From Xanthomarina gelatinilytica (GTDB lineage Bacteria > Bacteroidota > Bacteroidia > Flavobacteriales > Flavobacteriaceae), in the NCBI RefSeq assembly GCF_000348685.1, contig NZ_ANLA01000004.1:620001-684000 (forward strand): 64,000 nucleotides of DNA. The letters are read 5' to 3'. Made by a program: the position numbers and the translations under genes. Positions 25,071 through 34,140 of this stretch are shown here, in pieces; within the stretch, counting starts at the first letter, position 1, and the number at the start of each line of letters is the position of its first letter. The notes under the pieces were generated by a model, which had not been told where the DNA came from, did no database searches, and saw only the letters and a program-made list of their open reading frames with translations.

Positions 25071-26039
25071 TTATTCTCCTACTGATACACGTTTAAAACC
25101 TGTAATGGAAACATCTCCATAAGAGGCTACATATTTGGCAACGCTCATTTTCTCATCTTTAATAAAGTTCTGGTCCAATAAGCATTTTTCTTGATCTAAC
25201 GTGGTGTTGTCTGAAATAAAACGTTCCATTTTTCCAGGAAGGATTCTATCCCAAATTTGTTCTGGTTTTCCTTCAGCTTTTAGTTCTGCTTTGGCAGCTT
25301 CTTCTGCTTGGGCCAATACTTCAGGTGTTAATTGTGCCATAGAAATATATTGAGGCACATTTTTTAAAGTTTTACCTAAACGTCCCAATTCAATATTGTC
25401 TTTTTCAATAACAGCAATTCTTGCTTCTGTTTCAGCAGCTATAAACTCAGGATCAAAATCTTTGTAAGATAAGGTAGTTGCTCCCATGGATGCTACTTGC
25501 ATAGCAACGTCTTTTACCAAGGTTTCAGCATTGTCCACTTCTTTGGATAAACCTACTAAAGCTGCAATTTTGTTAATATGCACATATTGTCCAACGTAAG
25601 GAGCTTCTAGTTTTTCAAAAGCGGTAATGTCCAGTTTTTCTCCAATAACACCTGTTTGCTCAACTAATTTATCGGCAACGGTCATGCCTCCAAAATCAGA
25701 CGCTAAAAAGTCTTCTTTAGAGTTGAAGTTGATGGCCTTTTCCGCCAATTCGTTAGCAAGGGCCACGAAGTTTTCGTTTTTACCAACAAAGTCTGTTTCA
25801 CATCCTAAAACAATAGCAACACCAACTGTGTTGTCGTCGTTTATTTTAGCGATAGCAGCACCTTCAGAAGATTCTCTGTCGGCTCTTTTTTCTGCCACTT
25901 TTTGACCTTTTTTACGTAATACGTCAATAGCTTTGTCGAAATCGCCTTCTGCTTCAACTAATGCTTTTTTGCAGTCCATCATTCCTGCACCTGTAGCTTG
26001 TCTTAATTTATTAACCTCTTGAGCTGTAATTTTTACCAT
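25071..26039 (-). CDS. tsf: Translation elongation factor Ts
   Basis: 322 residues from the preferred start (MVKITAQEV). An ATG three codons upstream is also possible, but other EF-Ts proteins begin just before K-I-T-A. EF-Ts is the nucleotide exchange factor of EF-Tu. The N-terminal UBA-like helix is present (VNKLRQATGAGMMDCKKALVEA), followed by the CETDFVGKNENF core motif near residue 80 and the paired core subdomains. The C-terminal part (QEKCLLDQNFIKDEKMSVAKYV) matches the conserved dimerisation end. It lies downstream of rpsB with a hairpin between them. Confidence 0.97.
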   Translation of the reverse strand: MVKITAQEVNKLRQATGAGMMDCKKALVEAEGDFDKAIDVLRKKGQKVAEKRADRESSEGAAIAKINDDNTVGVAIVLGCETDFVGKNENFVALANELAEKAINFNSKEDFLASDFGGMTVADKLVEQTGVIGEKLDITAFEKLEAPYVGQYVHINKIAALVGLSKEVDNAETLVKDVAMQVASMGATTLSYKDFDPEFIAAETEARIAVIEKDNIELGRLGKTLKNVPQYISMAQLTPEVLAQAEEAAKAELKAEGKPEQIWDRILPGKMERFISDNTTLDQEKCLLDQNFIKDEKMSVAKYVASYGDVSITGFKRVSVGE

Positions 26040-26064
26040 AGCTTCCATTATATGTTTAATATTT

Positions 26065-26114
26065 AAAAAAGTCGTTTAATCTATTTTCAGAAAGAAAAGA
26101 ATAAACGACTTTTT
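26065..26114 (-). terminator. Stem-loop between rpsB and tsf (partial terminator)
   Basis: AAAAAGTCGTTTA pairs with TAAACGACTTTTT across a loop of about 23 bases. On the minus strand it is followed by TTTTTTAAA. It may reduce rather than abolish read-through from rpsB into tsf. Confidence 0.65.
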
Positions 26115-26133
26115 AATGTGTTTTACTTAATTT

Positions 26134-26910
26134 TTATTCTTCCTCTTCTGTAGCTACTGCTTTCTTTTTGGATGCAGATTTTTTATCAGCCTTAGGAGCA
26201 TCTTCTTTAGTTGCGTCTTTCTCAGCTTTTCTTTCTGCCAAACCACCAGCAATAGCGTCTGTTACGTAAGTTAAAATTTTGTTGATTGACTTAGAAGCAT
26301 CATCGTTTGCTGGAATCACATAATCCACTTGACGTGGGTCTGAGTTGGTATCTACCATAGCAAAGATTGGAATGTTTAATTTTTGAGCTTCTGCAATCGC
26401 AATATGTTCACGTTTAATGTCTACTACAAATAATGCAGCTGGTAAACGCGTCATGTCGCTAATAGAACCTAAGTTTTTTTCTAATTTAGCACGTTGACGG
26501 TCTACTTGTAAACGTTCTTTTTTAGATAAAGAATCGAAGGTACCATCTTTCTTCATTCTATCAATAGTAGCCATTTTTTTAACAGCTTTTCTAATAGTCA
26601 CAAAGTTAGTTAACATACCACCTGGCCATCTTTCTGTAATGTAGGGCATGTTGATGTTACCTGCTTTTTCAGCAACAATATCTTTAGCTTGTTTTTTTGT
26701 TGCAACAAATAAAATTTTACGTCCAGAAGCTGCAATTTTAGCAAGTGCTGCTCCAGCTTCCTCAATTTTAGCTGCTGTTTTGTATAAGTTGATAATATGG
26801 ATGCCGTTGCGCTCCATATATACGTAAGGAGCCATGTTTGGATCCCATTTACGTGTAAGGTGACCAAAGTGTACACCTGCTTCTAGTAAGTCTTTTACTT
26901 CTACTGCCAT
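26134..26910 (-). CDS. rpsB: 30S ribosomal protein S2
   Basis: 258 residues from [26 protein letters not shown]. Translation from an upstream in-frame ATG is possible but would add 11 residues absent from the family. Conserved segments are [41 protein letters not shown], and the [10 protein letters not shown] motif near residue 95. [30 protein letters not shown] lies near 170-200. The C-terminal tail is Lys- and Glu-rich ([16 protein letters not shown]), as in other Bacteroidota S2 proteins. The 5' region has a compact hairpin that could regulate it. Confidence 0.98.
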   Translation of the reverse strand: MAVEVKDLLEAGVHFGHLTRKWDPNMAPYVYMERNGIHIINLYKTAAKIEEAGAALAKIAASGRKILFVATKKQAKDIVAEKAGNINMPYITERWPGGMLTNFVTIRKAVKKMATIDRMKKDGTFDSLSKKERLQVDRQRAKLEKNLGSISDMTRLPAALFVVDIKREHIAIAEAQKLNIPIFAMVDTNSDPRQVDYVIPANDDASKSINKILTYVTDAIAGGLAERKAEKDATKEDAPKADKKSASKKKAVATEEEE

Positions 26911-26942
26911 TTTGTAATAGTTTACGTTCTGTTGAATTAGCA

Positions 26943-26985
26943 ATGATTAAGTGGTTCACACCCCATGGTGTGTCGCCAAAATCAT
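26943..26985 (-). promoter_or_regulatory. Structured 5' region of rpsB
   Basis: An inner 6-bp hairpin (CACACC, loop CCAT, GGTGTG) sits inside an outer pairing ATGATT/AATCAT. It lies 33-75 bases before the rpsB ATG. The position and compact two-stem shape fit a ribosomal-protein leader on which S2 might act, but I cannot match it to a known leader family from memory. Confidence 0.35.
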
Positions 26986-27057
26986 TTAGATGCTAAACTA
27001 AATCCCGACCTCTGGGTCATGGACAACAATAACTGGGTTATTTTTTTGTTTTGTTTC

Positions 27058-27091
27058 AACAAGATGGAAATAAAAGGTTCCATCTTGTTGA
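27058..27091. repeat. Stem-loop between rpsI and rpsB
   Basis: CAACAAGATGGA pairs perfectly with TCCATCTTGTTG across a 10-base loop. It lies eight bases after the rpsI stop. There is no U-run on the minus strand after the stem, so it is probably a processing or stability hairpin rather than a full terminator. Confidence 0.6.
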
Positions 27092-27098
27092 AGATGTA

Positions 27099-27485
27099 TT
27101 AACGTTTAGAGAACTGGAACTTCTTACGCGCTTTCTTCTGACCGAATTTTTTACGCTCTACCATTCTTGGGTCTCTAGTTAATAAACCTTCTGGTTTAAG
27201 AATAGATCTGTTTTCAGGATCTAACTCGCACATAGCACGAGATAAACCTAAACGGATTGCTTCAGCTTGACCTGTTATGCCACCTCCATATACGTTTATT
27301 GTAATATCAAAGTTGCCATCATTGTTAGTCATAGCTAAAGGTTGGTTTACTTTGTACTGCAAGGTAGCAGTAGGAAAATAAACAGCCATGTCTTTTTTGT
27401 TCACGGTCATGTTCCCTTTTCCTGGGGCAACATACACACGAGCAACAGCCGTCTTTCTACGGCCAATTTTGTGAATTACTTCCAT
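27099..27485 (-). CDS. rpsI: 30S ribosomal protein S9
   Basis: 128 residues, full length. VIHKIGRRKTAVARVYVAPGKG at the N-terminus, the NVYGGGITGQAEAIRLGLSRAM segment near residue 65, and the terminal LTRDPRMVERKKFGQKKARKKFQFSKR are diagnostic. The last two residues K-R reach the ribosomal P site, and this end is intact. The start codon overlaps the rplM stop by one base, the usual rplM-rpsI pair. Confidence 0.98.
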   Translation of the reverse strand: MEVIHKIGRRKTAVARVYVAPGKGNMTVNKKDMAVYFPTATLQYKVNQPLAMTNNDGNFDITINVYGGGITGQAEAIRLGLSRAMCELDPENRSILKPEGLLTRDPRMVERKKFGQKKARKKFQFSKR

Positions 27486-27940
27486 TAATTGAATTCGTTT
27501 AAGTTAATTGTTTTTGGTTTTTGAGCCTCATGTGTATGAGTTGCACCAACCACAACGTTAAGATTACGGAATAAATTGGCACCTAATTTGTTTTTAGGTA
27601 ACATTCCTTTTACTGATTTCTCTACCAATCTTGCTGGATCTTTTCCATACAATTCTGTAGCAGATAAACTTCTTTGACCACCCGGATAACCTGTGTGACG
27701 AATGTAAGTCTTATCGTTCCACTTGTTTCCCGTTAAGTTGATTTTTTCTGCATTGATAACAATAACGTTATCTCCACAATCAACGTGTGGTGTGAAGTTA
27801 GGCTTGTGTTTACCTCTTAAAAGTTTTGCAACTTTAGAAGCTAAACGGCCTAGGCTTTGACCTTCAGCATCAACTAAAACCCACTCTTTTGTAACAGTAG
27901 CTTTGTTGGCTGAAATTGTTTTGTAGCTTAATGTGTCCAC
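27485..27940 (-). CDS. rplM: 50S ribosomal protein L13
   Basis: 151 residues. The start is GTG at 27940 (product begins [20 protein letters not shown], the usual Bacteroidota beginning). No ATG is available in frame nearby. Family motifs are [45 protein letters not shown], and [23 protein letters not shown]. It is the first gene of the rplM-rpsI unit, preceded by a near-perfect promoter at 28009-28039 and a palindrome in the 5' region. Confidence 0.98.
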   Translation of the reverse strand: MDTLSYKTISANKATVTKEWVLVDAEGQSLGRLASKVAKLLRGKHKPNFTPHVDCGDNVIVINAEKINLTGNKWNDKTYIRHTGYPGGQRSLSATELYGKDPARLVEKSVKGMLPKNKLGANLFRNLNVVVGATHTHEAQKPKTINLNEFN

Positions 27941-27958
27941 ACTTATTAATTTTTATTA

Positions 27959-27979
27959 ACCTGTCTGCCGACAGGCAGA
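27959..27979. repeat. Palindrome CTGTCTGCCGACAGGCAG in the rplM 5' region
   Basis: The sequence can fold as TCTGCC/GGCAGA or as CCTGTC/GACAGG, two mutually exclusive stems. It lies 19-39 bases before the rplM start codon, within the transcribed leader. A similar CTGCC-type palindrome is widespread in Bacteroidota intergenic DNA, so it may be a dispersed repeat. It might also be an L13 leader element. Confidence 0.5.
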
Positions 27980-28008
27980 TTAAACATTCCTCTCTTTAAA
28001 AGAGTTTG

Positions 28009-28039
28009 CAAATTTACGATTATATATTTGATTACCAAA
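28009..28039 (-). promoter_or_regulatory. Promoter of rplM-rpsI
   Basis: On the minus strand TTTG (28036-28039), exactly 19 bases, then TAAATTTG (28009-28016). It matches both boxes of the Bacteroidota primary promoter (TTTG-N19-TAnnTTTG) perfectly. The transcript would start near 28002, giving a leader of about 60 bases. Confidence 0.8.
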
Positions 28040-28081
28040 TAGTGTGATGAGATATTTTTGATAACTTTGTTTATGTCTTTT

Positions 28082-28321
28082 TTCTAACATAATATATATT
28101 GAAAATTATTAAACCCCTATTGATGATTAAATTATTTTTTTCAGTCTTTCAGTACATTTTAAGTTTAATAAAAACGAACTTAAGTTAATTCAGTTCAATT
28201 TTTTTTAAGACTCATTAACATGAATCGTTAATCTTGGGTTAAACCCTCTTAATTTCTTGACTTCTGCCCATATTAAAGGTATCTTGAAGTAAATAATAAT
28301 TAATTAAAAACACACACAAAA
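28082..28321. other. Intergenic region before the DJ-1/PfpI gene
   Basis: AT-rich with no open frame of interest. CTTG, 20 bases, TATCTTGA near 28257-28290 is an imperfect promoter candidate for the downstream gene. No repeat or RNA gene is visible. Confidence 0.4.
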
Positions 28322-28882
28322 ATGGAAAACTTAAATAGAAAGACCGTTGCAATATTAGCAACCAATGGATTTGAAGAAAGCGAATTAAGAGAACCAAAAA
28401 AAGCTTTGGAAGAAGCTGGGGCAGATGTGCATATCGTTTCTTTGGAAGCTGGAGAAATTAAAGCTTGGGCAGATGGAAACTGGAGCAATACCTATAAAGT
28501 AGACAAAACAATTGATGAAGTTTCCCAAAAGGATTACCATGCTTTAATGTTGCCTGGAGGTGTTATTAATCCAGATTTGTTGAGAAGAAACGATCAGGCA
28601 GTTGCTTTTGTAAAATCGTTTTTTGAAAATAAAAAACCTGTAGGAGCTATTTGTCATGGACCTTGGCTCTTGGCAGAAGCAGATGTTTTAAAAGGACGAA
28701 AAGTGACCTCCTACAACTCTATTAAAACCGATATTAAAAATGCAGGTGCCAATTGGGTAGATGAAGAAGTAGTCGTTGATGAAGGATTGGTTACCAGTCG
28801 CTCGCCTAAAGACTTGCCGGCATTTAATTCCAAATTGGTAGAGGAAGTTTATGAAGGCAAACATGAGATGCAAACAGCATAA
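28322..28882 (+). CDS. DJ-1/PfpI family protein (type 1 glutamine-amidotransferase-like)
   Basis: 186 residues. The fold signatures are VAILATNGFEESELREPKKALEEAG at the N-terminus with the conserved acidic residue (Glu in FEESE), YHALMLPGGVINPD near residue 75, and the nucleophile elbow AICHGPWLLAEA with Cys near 104 followed by His. This belongs to the PfpI/YhbO branch, whose members act as stress-related hydrolases, chaperones or deglycases. The exact activity is debated and not decided by sequence. It is monocistronic, with a perfect palindromic terminator after the stop. Confidence 0.93.
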   Translation: MENLNRKTVAILATNGFEESELREPKKALEEAGADVHIVSLEAGEIKAWADGNWSNTYKVDKTIDEVSQKDYHALMLPGGVINPDLLRRNDQAVAFVKSFFENKKPVGAICHGPWLLAEADVLKGRKVTSYNSIKTDIKNAGANWVDEEVVVDEGLVTSRSPKDLPAFNSKLVEEVYEGKHEMQTA

Positions 28883-28905
28883 GGTGTAGACATCCATCTA
28901 ATAAA

Positions 28906-28945
28906 CCAAAAAAACAGGGCGTGAATTCACGCCCTGTTTTTTTGG
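28906..28945. terminator. Bidirectional terminator after the DJ-1/PfpI gene
   Basis: A 40-base perfect palindrome centred on GAATTC, with arms CCAAAAAAACAGGGCGTG and its complement. The A and T runs on the two sides allow termination in both directions. Confidence 0.9.
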
Positions 28946-29374
28946 CTTGCCTATGTTAACATATAACATATAAGGAAATAAGCAGATGCAATTGTTAGGT
29001 ATAACACCATAAGAAATACAGTCATTTTAGGGTTAAAAAGTATTATTGTAAAATAATATCAGGATTTATTTATTGATCTGTATAGCTATTTTAAGATAGG
29101 TTATATCAACGGCTAGTATATGGCTTAAGTATAGCTTAAGTATAGATAGTGTATGCAGAGTGTATGGAGAGTATATGAAACCTATACAATCCATTCGGGA
29201 TTAAATAGCATTATAGTATCATAAATCAGGATGTAATTAATAACCTGTATAGTTGTTTTAGGACGGGTTTAACCATATAGATACTCCATGGATAGTGTAT
29301 GAACGCCAGCGTTTTTTCCTACAAAACCGTGTTATTGTTTCATGGGATAAAAATAGTAGAAAAAAAACAGTCGC
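28946..29374. repeat. Gene-free region with two diverged copies of a roughly 100-base unit
   Basis: No gene is visible in 429 bases. A unit starting near 29041 (containing ATATCAGGATTTATTTATTG and CTGTATAGCTATTTTAAGA) recurs near 29209 as AATCAGGATGTAATTAATAA and CTGTATAGTTGTTTTAGGA, with both copies running on to a TAGTGTATG. The copies are about 168 bases apart and roughly two-thirds identical by eye. Between them are short iterations of GCTTAAGTATA and GTGTATG. The origin is unknown. It lies between two converging genes. Confidence 0.6.
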
Positions 29375-32230
29375 TTAATGTGCTTCCAACCAATTGTCAC
29401 CAACATCTAAATCAACGTCCAAAGGCACTTTTAACTTAAAAGCAGATTCCATTTCGGTTTTAATTAAGGGTTTTATGTGCTCCAATTCAGGTTTGTAAAC
29501 ATCAAAAACCAATTCATCATGTACTTGTAGCAACATTTTGGTTTTGTAATGTCCAGCTTCCAGTTTTTTATGGATATTAATCATGGCTACTTTAATAATA
29601 TCTGCAGCACTTCCTTGTATAGGGGCATTAACGGCATTCCGTTCGGCAGCTCCTCGAACTACGGCATTCCTGGAATTGATATCCTTTAAATAACGTCTTC
29701 TGCCCAAAACTGTTTGTACATAACCATGGTCTCTGGCAAAATCCACCTGTTTCCCAATATAGCTTTTAAGTTTTGGATAGGTTTCATAATAGGTGTCAAT
29801 CAGCTCTTTCGCTTCACTCCTGGATAAATTGGTCTGGTTGCTCAACCCAAAGGCCGAAACACCATAAATAATTCCAAAATTAACCGTTTTTGCATTGCTA
29901 CGTTGTTCGCGTGTCACCTCATTTAAAGGCACATTAAACACTTTGGATGCCGTAGATGCGTGAATGTCTTCGCCGTTTTTAAAGGCTTCAATCATGGTTT
30001 CTTCATCACTTAAGGCAGCAATGATTCGCAATTCAATTTGAGAGTAATCGGCTGCCAATAAAGTGTAATCCTCATTCTTTGGAATAAACGCTTTCCTAAC
30101 TTGTCGGCCACGTTCTGTTCTAATAGGGATGTTCTGTAAATTGGGATTGTTACTGCTCAACCTTCCTGTTGCAGCTACCGTTTGCATATAATCTGTATGG
30201 ACACGACCTGTTGAAGGTGCCACTTGTAATGGAAGAGCATCCACATATGTGCTTTTTAGTTTGGCCAAACCACGATACTCCAAGATGTGTTTTATAATGT
30301 CATGATCTTTTGCTAAGTAGGACAAAATATCCTCGGACGTAGCGTATTGACCGGTTTTTGTTTTTTTGGGTTTGTCAACCAGTTTTAATTTGTCAAACAG
30401 GATGTCTCCCAATTGCTTTGGGGAAGCAATATTAAAGGCTTCGCCAGCTTCCTTGTAAATATTGGCTTCCAAGGTTTTGATATCGCTATCCAATTGTTTT
30501 GAAAGTGTATTTAAATAAGCAATATCCAAGTTAATCCCTTCCAGTTCCATATCTGCTAGCACACGTAGTAAAGGGATTTCAATCTCGTCAAAGAGTTTTT
30601 GGGTATTGGCCTCACCTAATTCCTTTTCAAAATGTTCTTTAAGTTGTAGGGTAATATCGGCATCTTCCACAGCATATTCCGTTTGTTTTTCCAAAGGCAC
30701 ATCTCTCATGGAAAGTTGATTTTTACCTTTCTTCCCTATTAATTCCGTAATGGAAATAGGTGTGTAATTTAAGTAAGTTTCAGCCAAAACATCCATACTG
30801 TGCCTCATGTCTGGATTGATTAAATAATGTGCCAACATGGTGTCGAACAATTTGCCCTTAATGGTTACTTGATATTTTTTAAGAACCTTAATATCGTATT
30901 TCAAATTCTGGCCAATTTTTTCAATATTCTCATCTTCAAAAAACGGGCGCAATTGCTCTATGAGTTCTTGGGCTTCATCCTTTTTTTCAGGAAATGGTAT
31001 GTAAAACCCTTTGCCTATATCCCAAGAAAAAGCAATCCCAACCAACTCTGCTTCCAACGGGTTTAAACTGGTTGTTTCAGTATCAAAACAAACGCTTTTT
31101 TGACTCATTAAATTGTTAATAAAGAGTTGGGTAGCCATTCCTGGTGCCACACTTTGATAAAAATGAGAGGTCGTTTCGACTGTGTTTCTGGTATATTCTG
31201 AAGTGGTCTCGGTTTTTGAAACTGAAGGGTCGCCACCAAACAATGAAAATTGTCCAGCTCCTGCAGACGCCTGTTCTTTTGGACTTGTTTTTTTTGGATT
31301 GTCTGCATTGGAAGCTCCCGTTGTCTTTGAAGTTGTTTCGGTTTCCGTACCAAAGGTTTTCAGAAAATTATCAATCAATCGTCTAAATTCCAATTCCTGA
31401 AAAATTTGGGTCACAGCTTCCACATCGGGTTCAGACATTTCAAAATCCTTTTCATCAAATTCCACAGGAACATCCAACATAATACGCGCCAATTCTTTAG
31501 AGAGCATGCCTAATTCTTTGGAAGCTTCAACTTTCTCCTTCATTTTCCCTTTTAGCTCATGCGTATTTGCCAATAAGTTCTCCATGCTTCCATAGGCTTG
31601 AATGAATTTTTTGGCCGTTTTTTCCCCAACCCCAGGCAAACCCGGAATGTTGTCGCTGGAATCTCCCATCATTCCAAGAAAATCAATCACTTGCTCTGGA
31701 CGTTCCACTTCAAATTTTTGCTGTACTTCCGGAATGCCCCAAACTTCATAACCACCACCAAAAGATTTTGGACGATACATAAAGATGTTTTCTGAAACCA
31801 ATTGGGCAAAATCTTTATCTGGAGTTACCATAAAGGTTTGATAGCCTACTTTCTCGGCTTTTTTTGCCAAGGTTCCTATCACATCGTCGGCTTCATAACC
31901 CTCTTTGACCATGATGGGAATGTGCATGGCCTTTAAAATCTCACAAATGTATGGTACAGCAATCTTAATGGCTTCTGGTGTTTCATCTCTATTGGCTTTA
32001 TATTCAGAGAACATTTCCACTCTATCTGTGCTTCCACCCTTATCAAAACAAACAGCAAGATGATCTGGTCTTTCACGCTTAATGACATCTAAAAGGGAGT
32101 TCATGAAACCCATAATGGCAGACGTGTCCAGTCCTTTCGAATTGATTCTTGGGTTTTTTATAAAAGCGTAATAGCCACGAAAAATTAACGCGTAGGCATC
32201 TACTAAAAAAAGGCGTTTTTGTTCAGACAT
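29375..32230 (-). CDS. polA: DNA polymerase I
   Basis: 951 residues. The 5'-3' flap nuclease domain covers residues 1-290 (LFLVDAYALIFRGYYAF, HLAVCFDKGG, EADDVIGTLA, DFLGMMGDSSDNIPGLPGVGEKTA). A low-complexity Ser/Thr/Lys linker spans about 290-350. The 3'-5' exonuclease domain has its catalytic acidic motif in VCFDTETTSLNPLEAELVG near 375, so proofreading residues look intact. The polymerase domain has DYSQIELRIIAALS, the O helix RSNAKTVNFGIIYGVSAFGLS, and QVHDELVFDV near the end. It acts in repair and Okazaki-fragment processing. A TAGCTTTG -7 box precedes it. Confidence 0.98.
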   Translation of the reverse strand: MSEQKRLFLVDAYALIFRGYYAFIKNPRINSKGLDTSAIMGFMNSLLDVIKRERPDHLAVCFDKGGSTDRVEMFSEYKANRDETPEAIKIAVPYICEILKAMHIPIMVKEGYEADDVIGTLAKKAEKVGYQTFMVTPDKDFAQLVSENIFMYRPKSFGGGYEVWGIPEVQQKFEVERPEQVIDFLGMMGDSSDNIPGLPGVGEKTAKKFIQAYGSMENLLANTHELKGKMKEKVEASKELGMLSKELARIMLDVPVEFDEKDFEMSEPDVEAVTQIFQELEFRRLIDNFLKTFGTETETTSKTTGASNADNPKKTSPKEQASAGAGQFSLFGGDPSVSKTETTSEYTRNTVETTSHFYQSVAPGMATQLFINNLMSQKSVCFDTETTSLNPLEAELVGIAFSWDIGKGFYIPFPEKKDEAQELIEQLRPFFEDENIEKIGQNLKYDIKVLKKYQVTIKGKLFDTMLAHYLINPDMRHSMDVLAETYLNYTPISITELIGKKGKNQLSMRDVPLEKQTEYAVEDADITLQLKEHFEKELGEANTQKLFDEIEIPLLRVLADMELEGINLDIAYLNTLSKQLDSDIKTLEANIYKEAGEAFNIASPKQLGDILFDKLKLVDKPKKTKTGQYATSEDILSYLAKDHDIIKHILEYRGLAKLKSTYVDALPLQVAPSTGRVHTDYMQTVAATGRLSSNNPNLQNIPIRTERGRQVRKAFIPKNEDYTLLAADYSQIELRIIAALSDEETMIEAFKNGEDIHASTASKVFNVPLNEVTREQRSNAKTVNFGIIYGVSAFGLSNQTNLSRSEAKELIDTYYETYPKLKSYIGKQVDFARDHGYVQTVLGRRRYLKDINSRNAVVRGAAERNAVNAPIQGSAADIIKVAMINIHKKLEAGHYKTKMLLQVHDELVFDVYKPELEHIKPLIKTEMESAFKLKVPLDVDLDVGDNWLEAH

Positions 32231-32536
32231 CGGATTGTTTTTGTAAGAACATCAAAGCTACAAAAAAGTTATTAGACCATATGGGTTTTTAAATCTGGAA
32301 ACATCTTAATTTTTTTAAACAGTGAGTGCGTTTTGAAATTTTGGGAATAGCTGTAAAACAACATTTGTATCTAACCGCTTGAGCTCGAACAAATGGAACC
32401 CTGCTTTTAAAAGTTGTTGGATATTAAATGTCTCAAACATTTCAGTATATTTACCATAACCAATCTATTTGGCAAAACCCCAAAATTTAAAGAACAAGAA
32501 TCCAGTGGGGAATTAATGTGTGCAGAGTAGAAAAAC
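32231..32536. other. Intergenic region between polA and the aldehyde dehydrogenase gene
   Basis: Apart from the polA -7 box at 32253-32260 I see no repeat, hairpin or open frame. The promoter of the rightward gene is not obvious. Confidence 0.5.
32253..32260 (-). promoter_or_regulatory. -7 box (TAGCTTTG) of polA
   Basis: Reverse-strand TAGCTTTG, 22 bases before the polA ATG. It is identical to the box before pyrH. No clear -33 box. Confidence 0.5.
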
Positions 32537-33946
32537 ATGAACGACAATAACAACCCATATTCTCAATTGTTTCAAAAACAAAAAGCCAATCAGTTTCAGG
32601 TTGGGAATACGTCCTATAAAGAACGTATAAAAAAATTGAAACGATTAAAACACGCTTTGGAGCACACCTACAAACAAGAGATTAGGGATGCCCTTTTTGC
32701 AGATTTCAAAAAACCTCAATTGGAAACCGATTTAACTGAAATTTACCCAGTTGTAGACGAGATAAATTTCGTGAAACAAGAATTAAAGACTTGGTTGAAA
32801 AGGAAGCAAGTAGGTACGCCTTTGGCCATGTTGGGTAGCAGTTCTTATATAATTAACGAACCCAAAGGTGTTTGTTTGATTATCTCACCATGGAATTACC
32901 CCATTAACTTAACTTTTGGGCCTTTGGTGTCTGCAATTGCTGGAGGAAACACAGTGATTTTAAAACCTTCTGAAATGACGCCAAACACGTCAAAATTAAT
33001 GGCTAAAATGGTATCGGCACTTTTCGATGACAATGAGATAGCCTTGGTGGAAGGGGAAGTGGAAACAGCTCAAGCTTTGTTGGAGTTGCCATTTAACCAT
33101 ATTTTCTTTACAGGCTCACCAGCAGTTGGAAAAATTGTAATGAAAGCTGCGTCCAAGCATTTAACTTCTGTTACTTTGGAATTGGGAGGTAAATCCCCAA
33201 CCATTGTAGATGAAACTGCACATCTTGAAAAAGCTGTTAGAAAAATTGTTTATGGCAAGTGCACCAATGCAGGACAAACATGTATTGCTCCAGATTATGT
33301 GTTGCTTCAAGAGTCGTTAAAGGATGAGTTTGTTCAGCATTTTCGAAAAGAAGTAAAAGCCTTTTATTCGCAAAACCCGGAAGAATCAACATCCTACAGC
33401 CGCATTGTAAACAACAAGCATTTTGAAAGACTTAAAAACAGCTTGGATGATGCTAAAGATAAAGGTGCTTCCATTGACGCTGGAGGTGCTTTAAATCCCT
33501 CCCATTGTTATATAGAACCAACTTTGGTAAGTGAACTAACTGAAGATACTAGCTTAATGCAGGAAGAGATTTTTGGGCCAATTTTACCATTAAAAACATT
33601 TAAAACGCTGGAGGAAGCTGTAAACTACATCAATTCAAAAGAAAAACCCTTGGCCCTTTATATTTTTAGCAAAAGCAAAAAGAATACAGATTATATTATT
33701 AACAACACAAGAGCTGGTGGTACCTGCCTGAATCATAATTTATTGCAGTATTTGAACCACCATTTACCGTTTGGGGGTTCCAATAACAGTGGTATTGGTA
33801 AATCGCATGGCTATTTTGGGTTTTTGGAGTTTACCAATCAACGCTCGTTGTTAAAACAACATACTCTTGGAGCAGTCGATTTGCTAAAACCGCCTTATAC
33901 CAATTGGAAACAAAAATTGGTGGATCTAACCATTAAGTGGTTTTAA
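32537..33946 (+). CDS. NAD(P)-dependent aldehyde dehydrogenase
   Basis: 469 residues. It oxidises aldehydes to carboxylates. The catalytic Cys is in NAGQTCIAPDYVL near residue 250, and the general-base Glu in VTLELGGKSPTIVD near 215. The oxyanion Asn is in ISPWNYPINLTFGPLVSAIAGGN near 118, and the cofactor loop is FTGSPAVGKIVMKAA near 193. The short length, lack of an N-terminal extension and a hydrophobic C-terminal segment (LKPPYTNWKQKLVDLTIKWF) fit the class 3/fatty-aldehyde branch. The natural substrate is not determined. It is transcribed alone, with 158 gene-free bases after it. Confidence 0.93.
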   Translation: MNDNNNPYSQLFQKQKANQFQVGNTSYKERIKKLKRLKHALEHTYKQEIRDALFADFKKPQLETDLTEIYPVVDEINFVKQELKTWLKRKQVGTPLAMLGSSSYIINEPKGVCLIISPWNYPINLTFGPLVSAIAGGNTVILKPSEMTPNTSKLMAKMVSALFDDNEIALVEGEVETAQALLELPFNHIFFTGSPAVGKIVMKAASKHLTSVTLELGGKSPTIVDETAHLEKAVRKIVYGKCTNAGQTCIAPDYVLLQESLKDEFVQHFRKEVKAFYSQNPEESTSYSRIVNNKHFERLKNSLDDAKDKGASIDAGGALNPSHCYIEPTLVSELTEDTSLMQEEIFGPILPLKTFKTLEEAVNYINSKEKPLALYIFSKSKKNTDYIINNTRAGGTCLNHNLLQYLNHHLPFGGSNNSGIGKSHGYFGFLEFTNQRSLLKQHTLGAVDLLKPPYTNWKQKLVDLTIKWF

Positions 33947-34114
33947 CATGTTTCTTATTCTCTAGCTATCACGTTTAAAGGTCTTCTTGCTAGAACCCTT
34001 TCAGTTGAATTTAGGTTTTTTTTAAAACCCAAATGTTTATTCACAGGCCTGAAAAAGAAAATCTTAACAGATGGTTAAATTTTTTTTTAAGCAGATGTTA
34101 ATGGGTGAATTCAA

Positions 34115-34122
34115 TTATCTTT
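34115..34122 (+). promoter_or_regulatory. -7 box (TATCTTTG) of the metallophosphoesterase gene
   Basis: TATCTTTG matches TAnnTTTG and places the transcript start near 34129, just before the ATG at 34141. It therefore argues against the upstream in-frame GTG at 34105, which would lie before the transcript. Confidence 0.6.
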
Positions 34123-34140
34123 GAACAAAATTTGCATGTT

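Noticed and set aside
27058-27091. Intrinsic terminator after rpsI
   Set aside because: The stem is perfect, but the sequence after it on the transcribed minus strand is A-rich, not U-rich, so I list it only as a stem-loop.
34105-34140. GTG start for the metallophosphoesterase
   Set aside because: A TATCTTTG promoter box lies inside this stretch, so the transcript should begin after it. The ATG at 34141 starts directly with a membrane helix.
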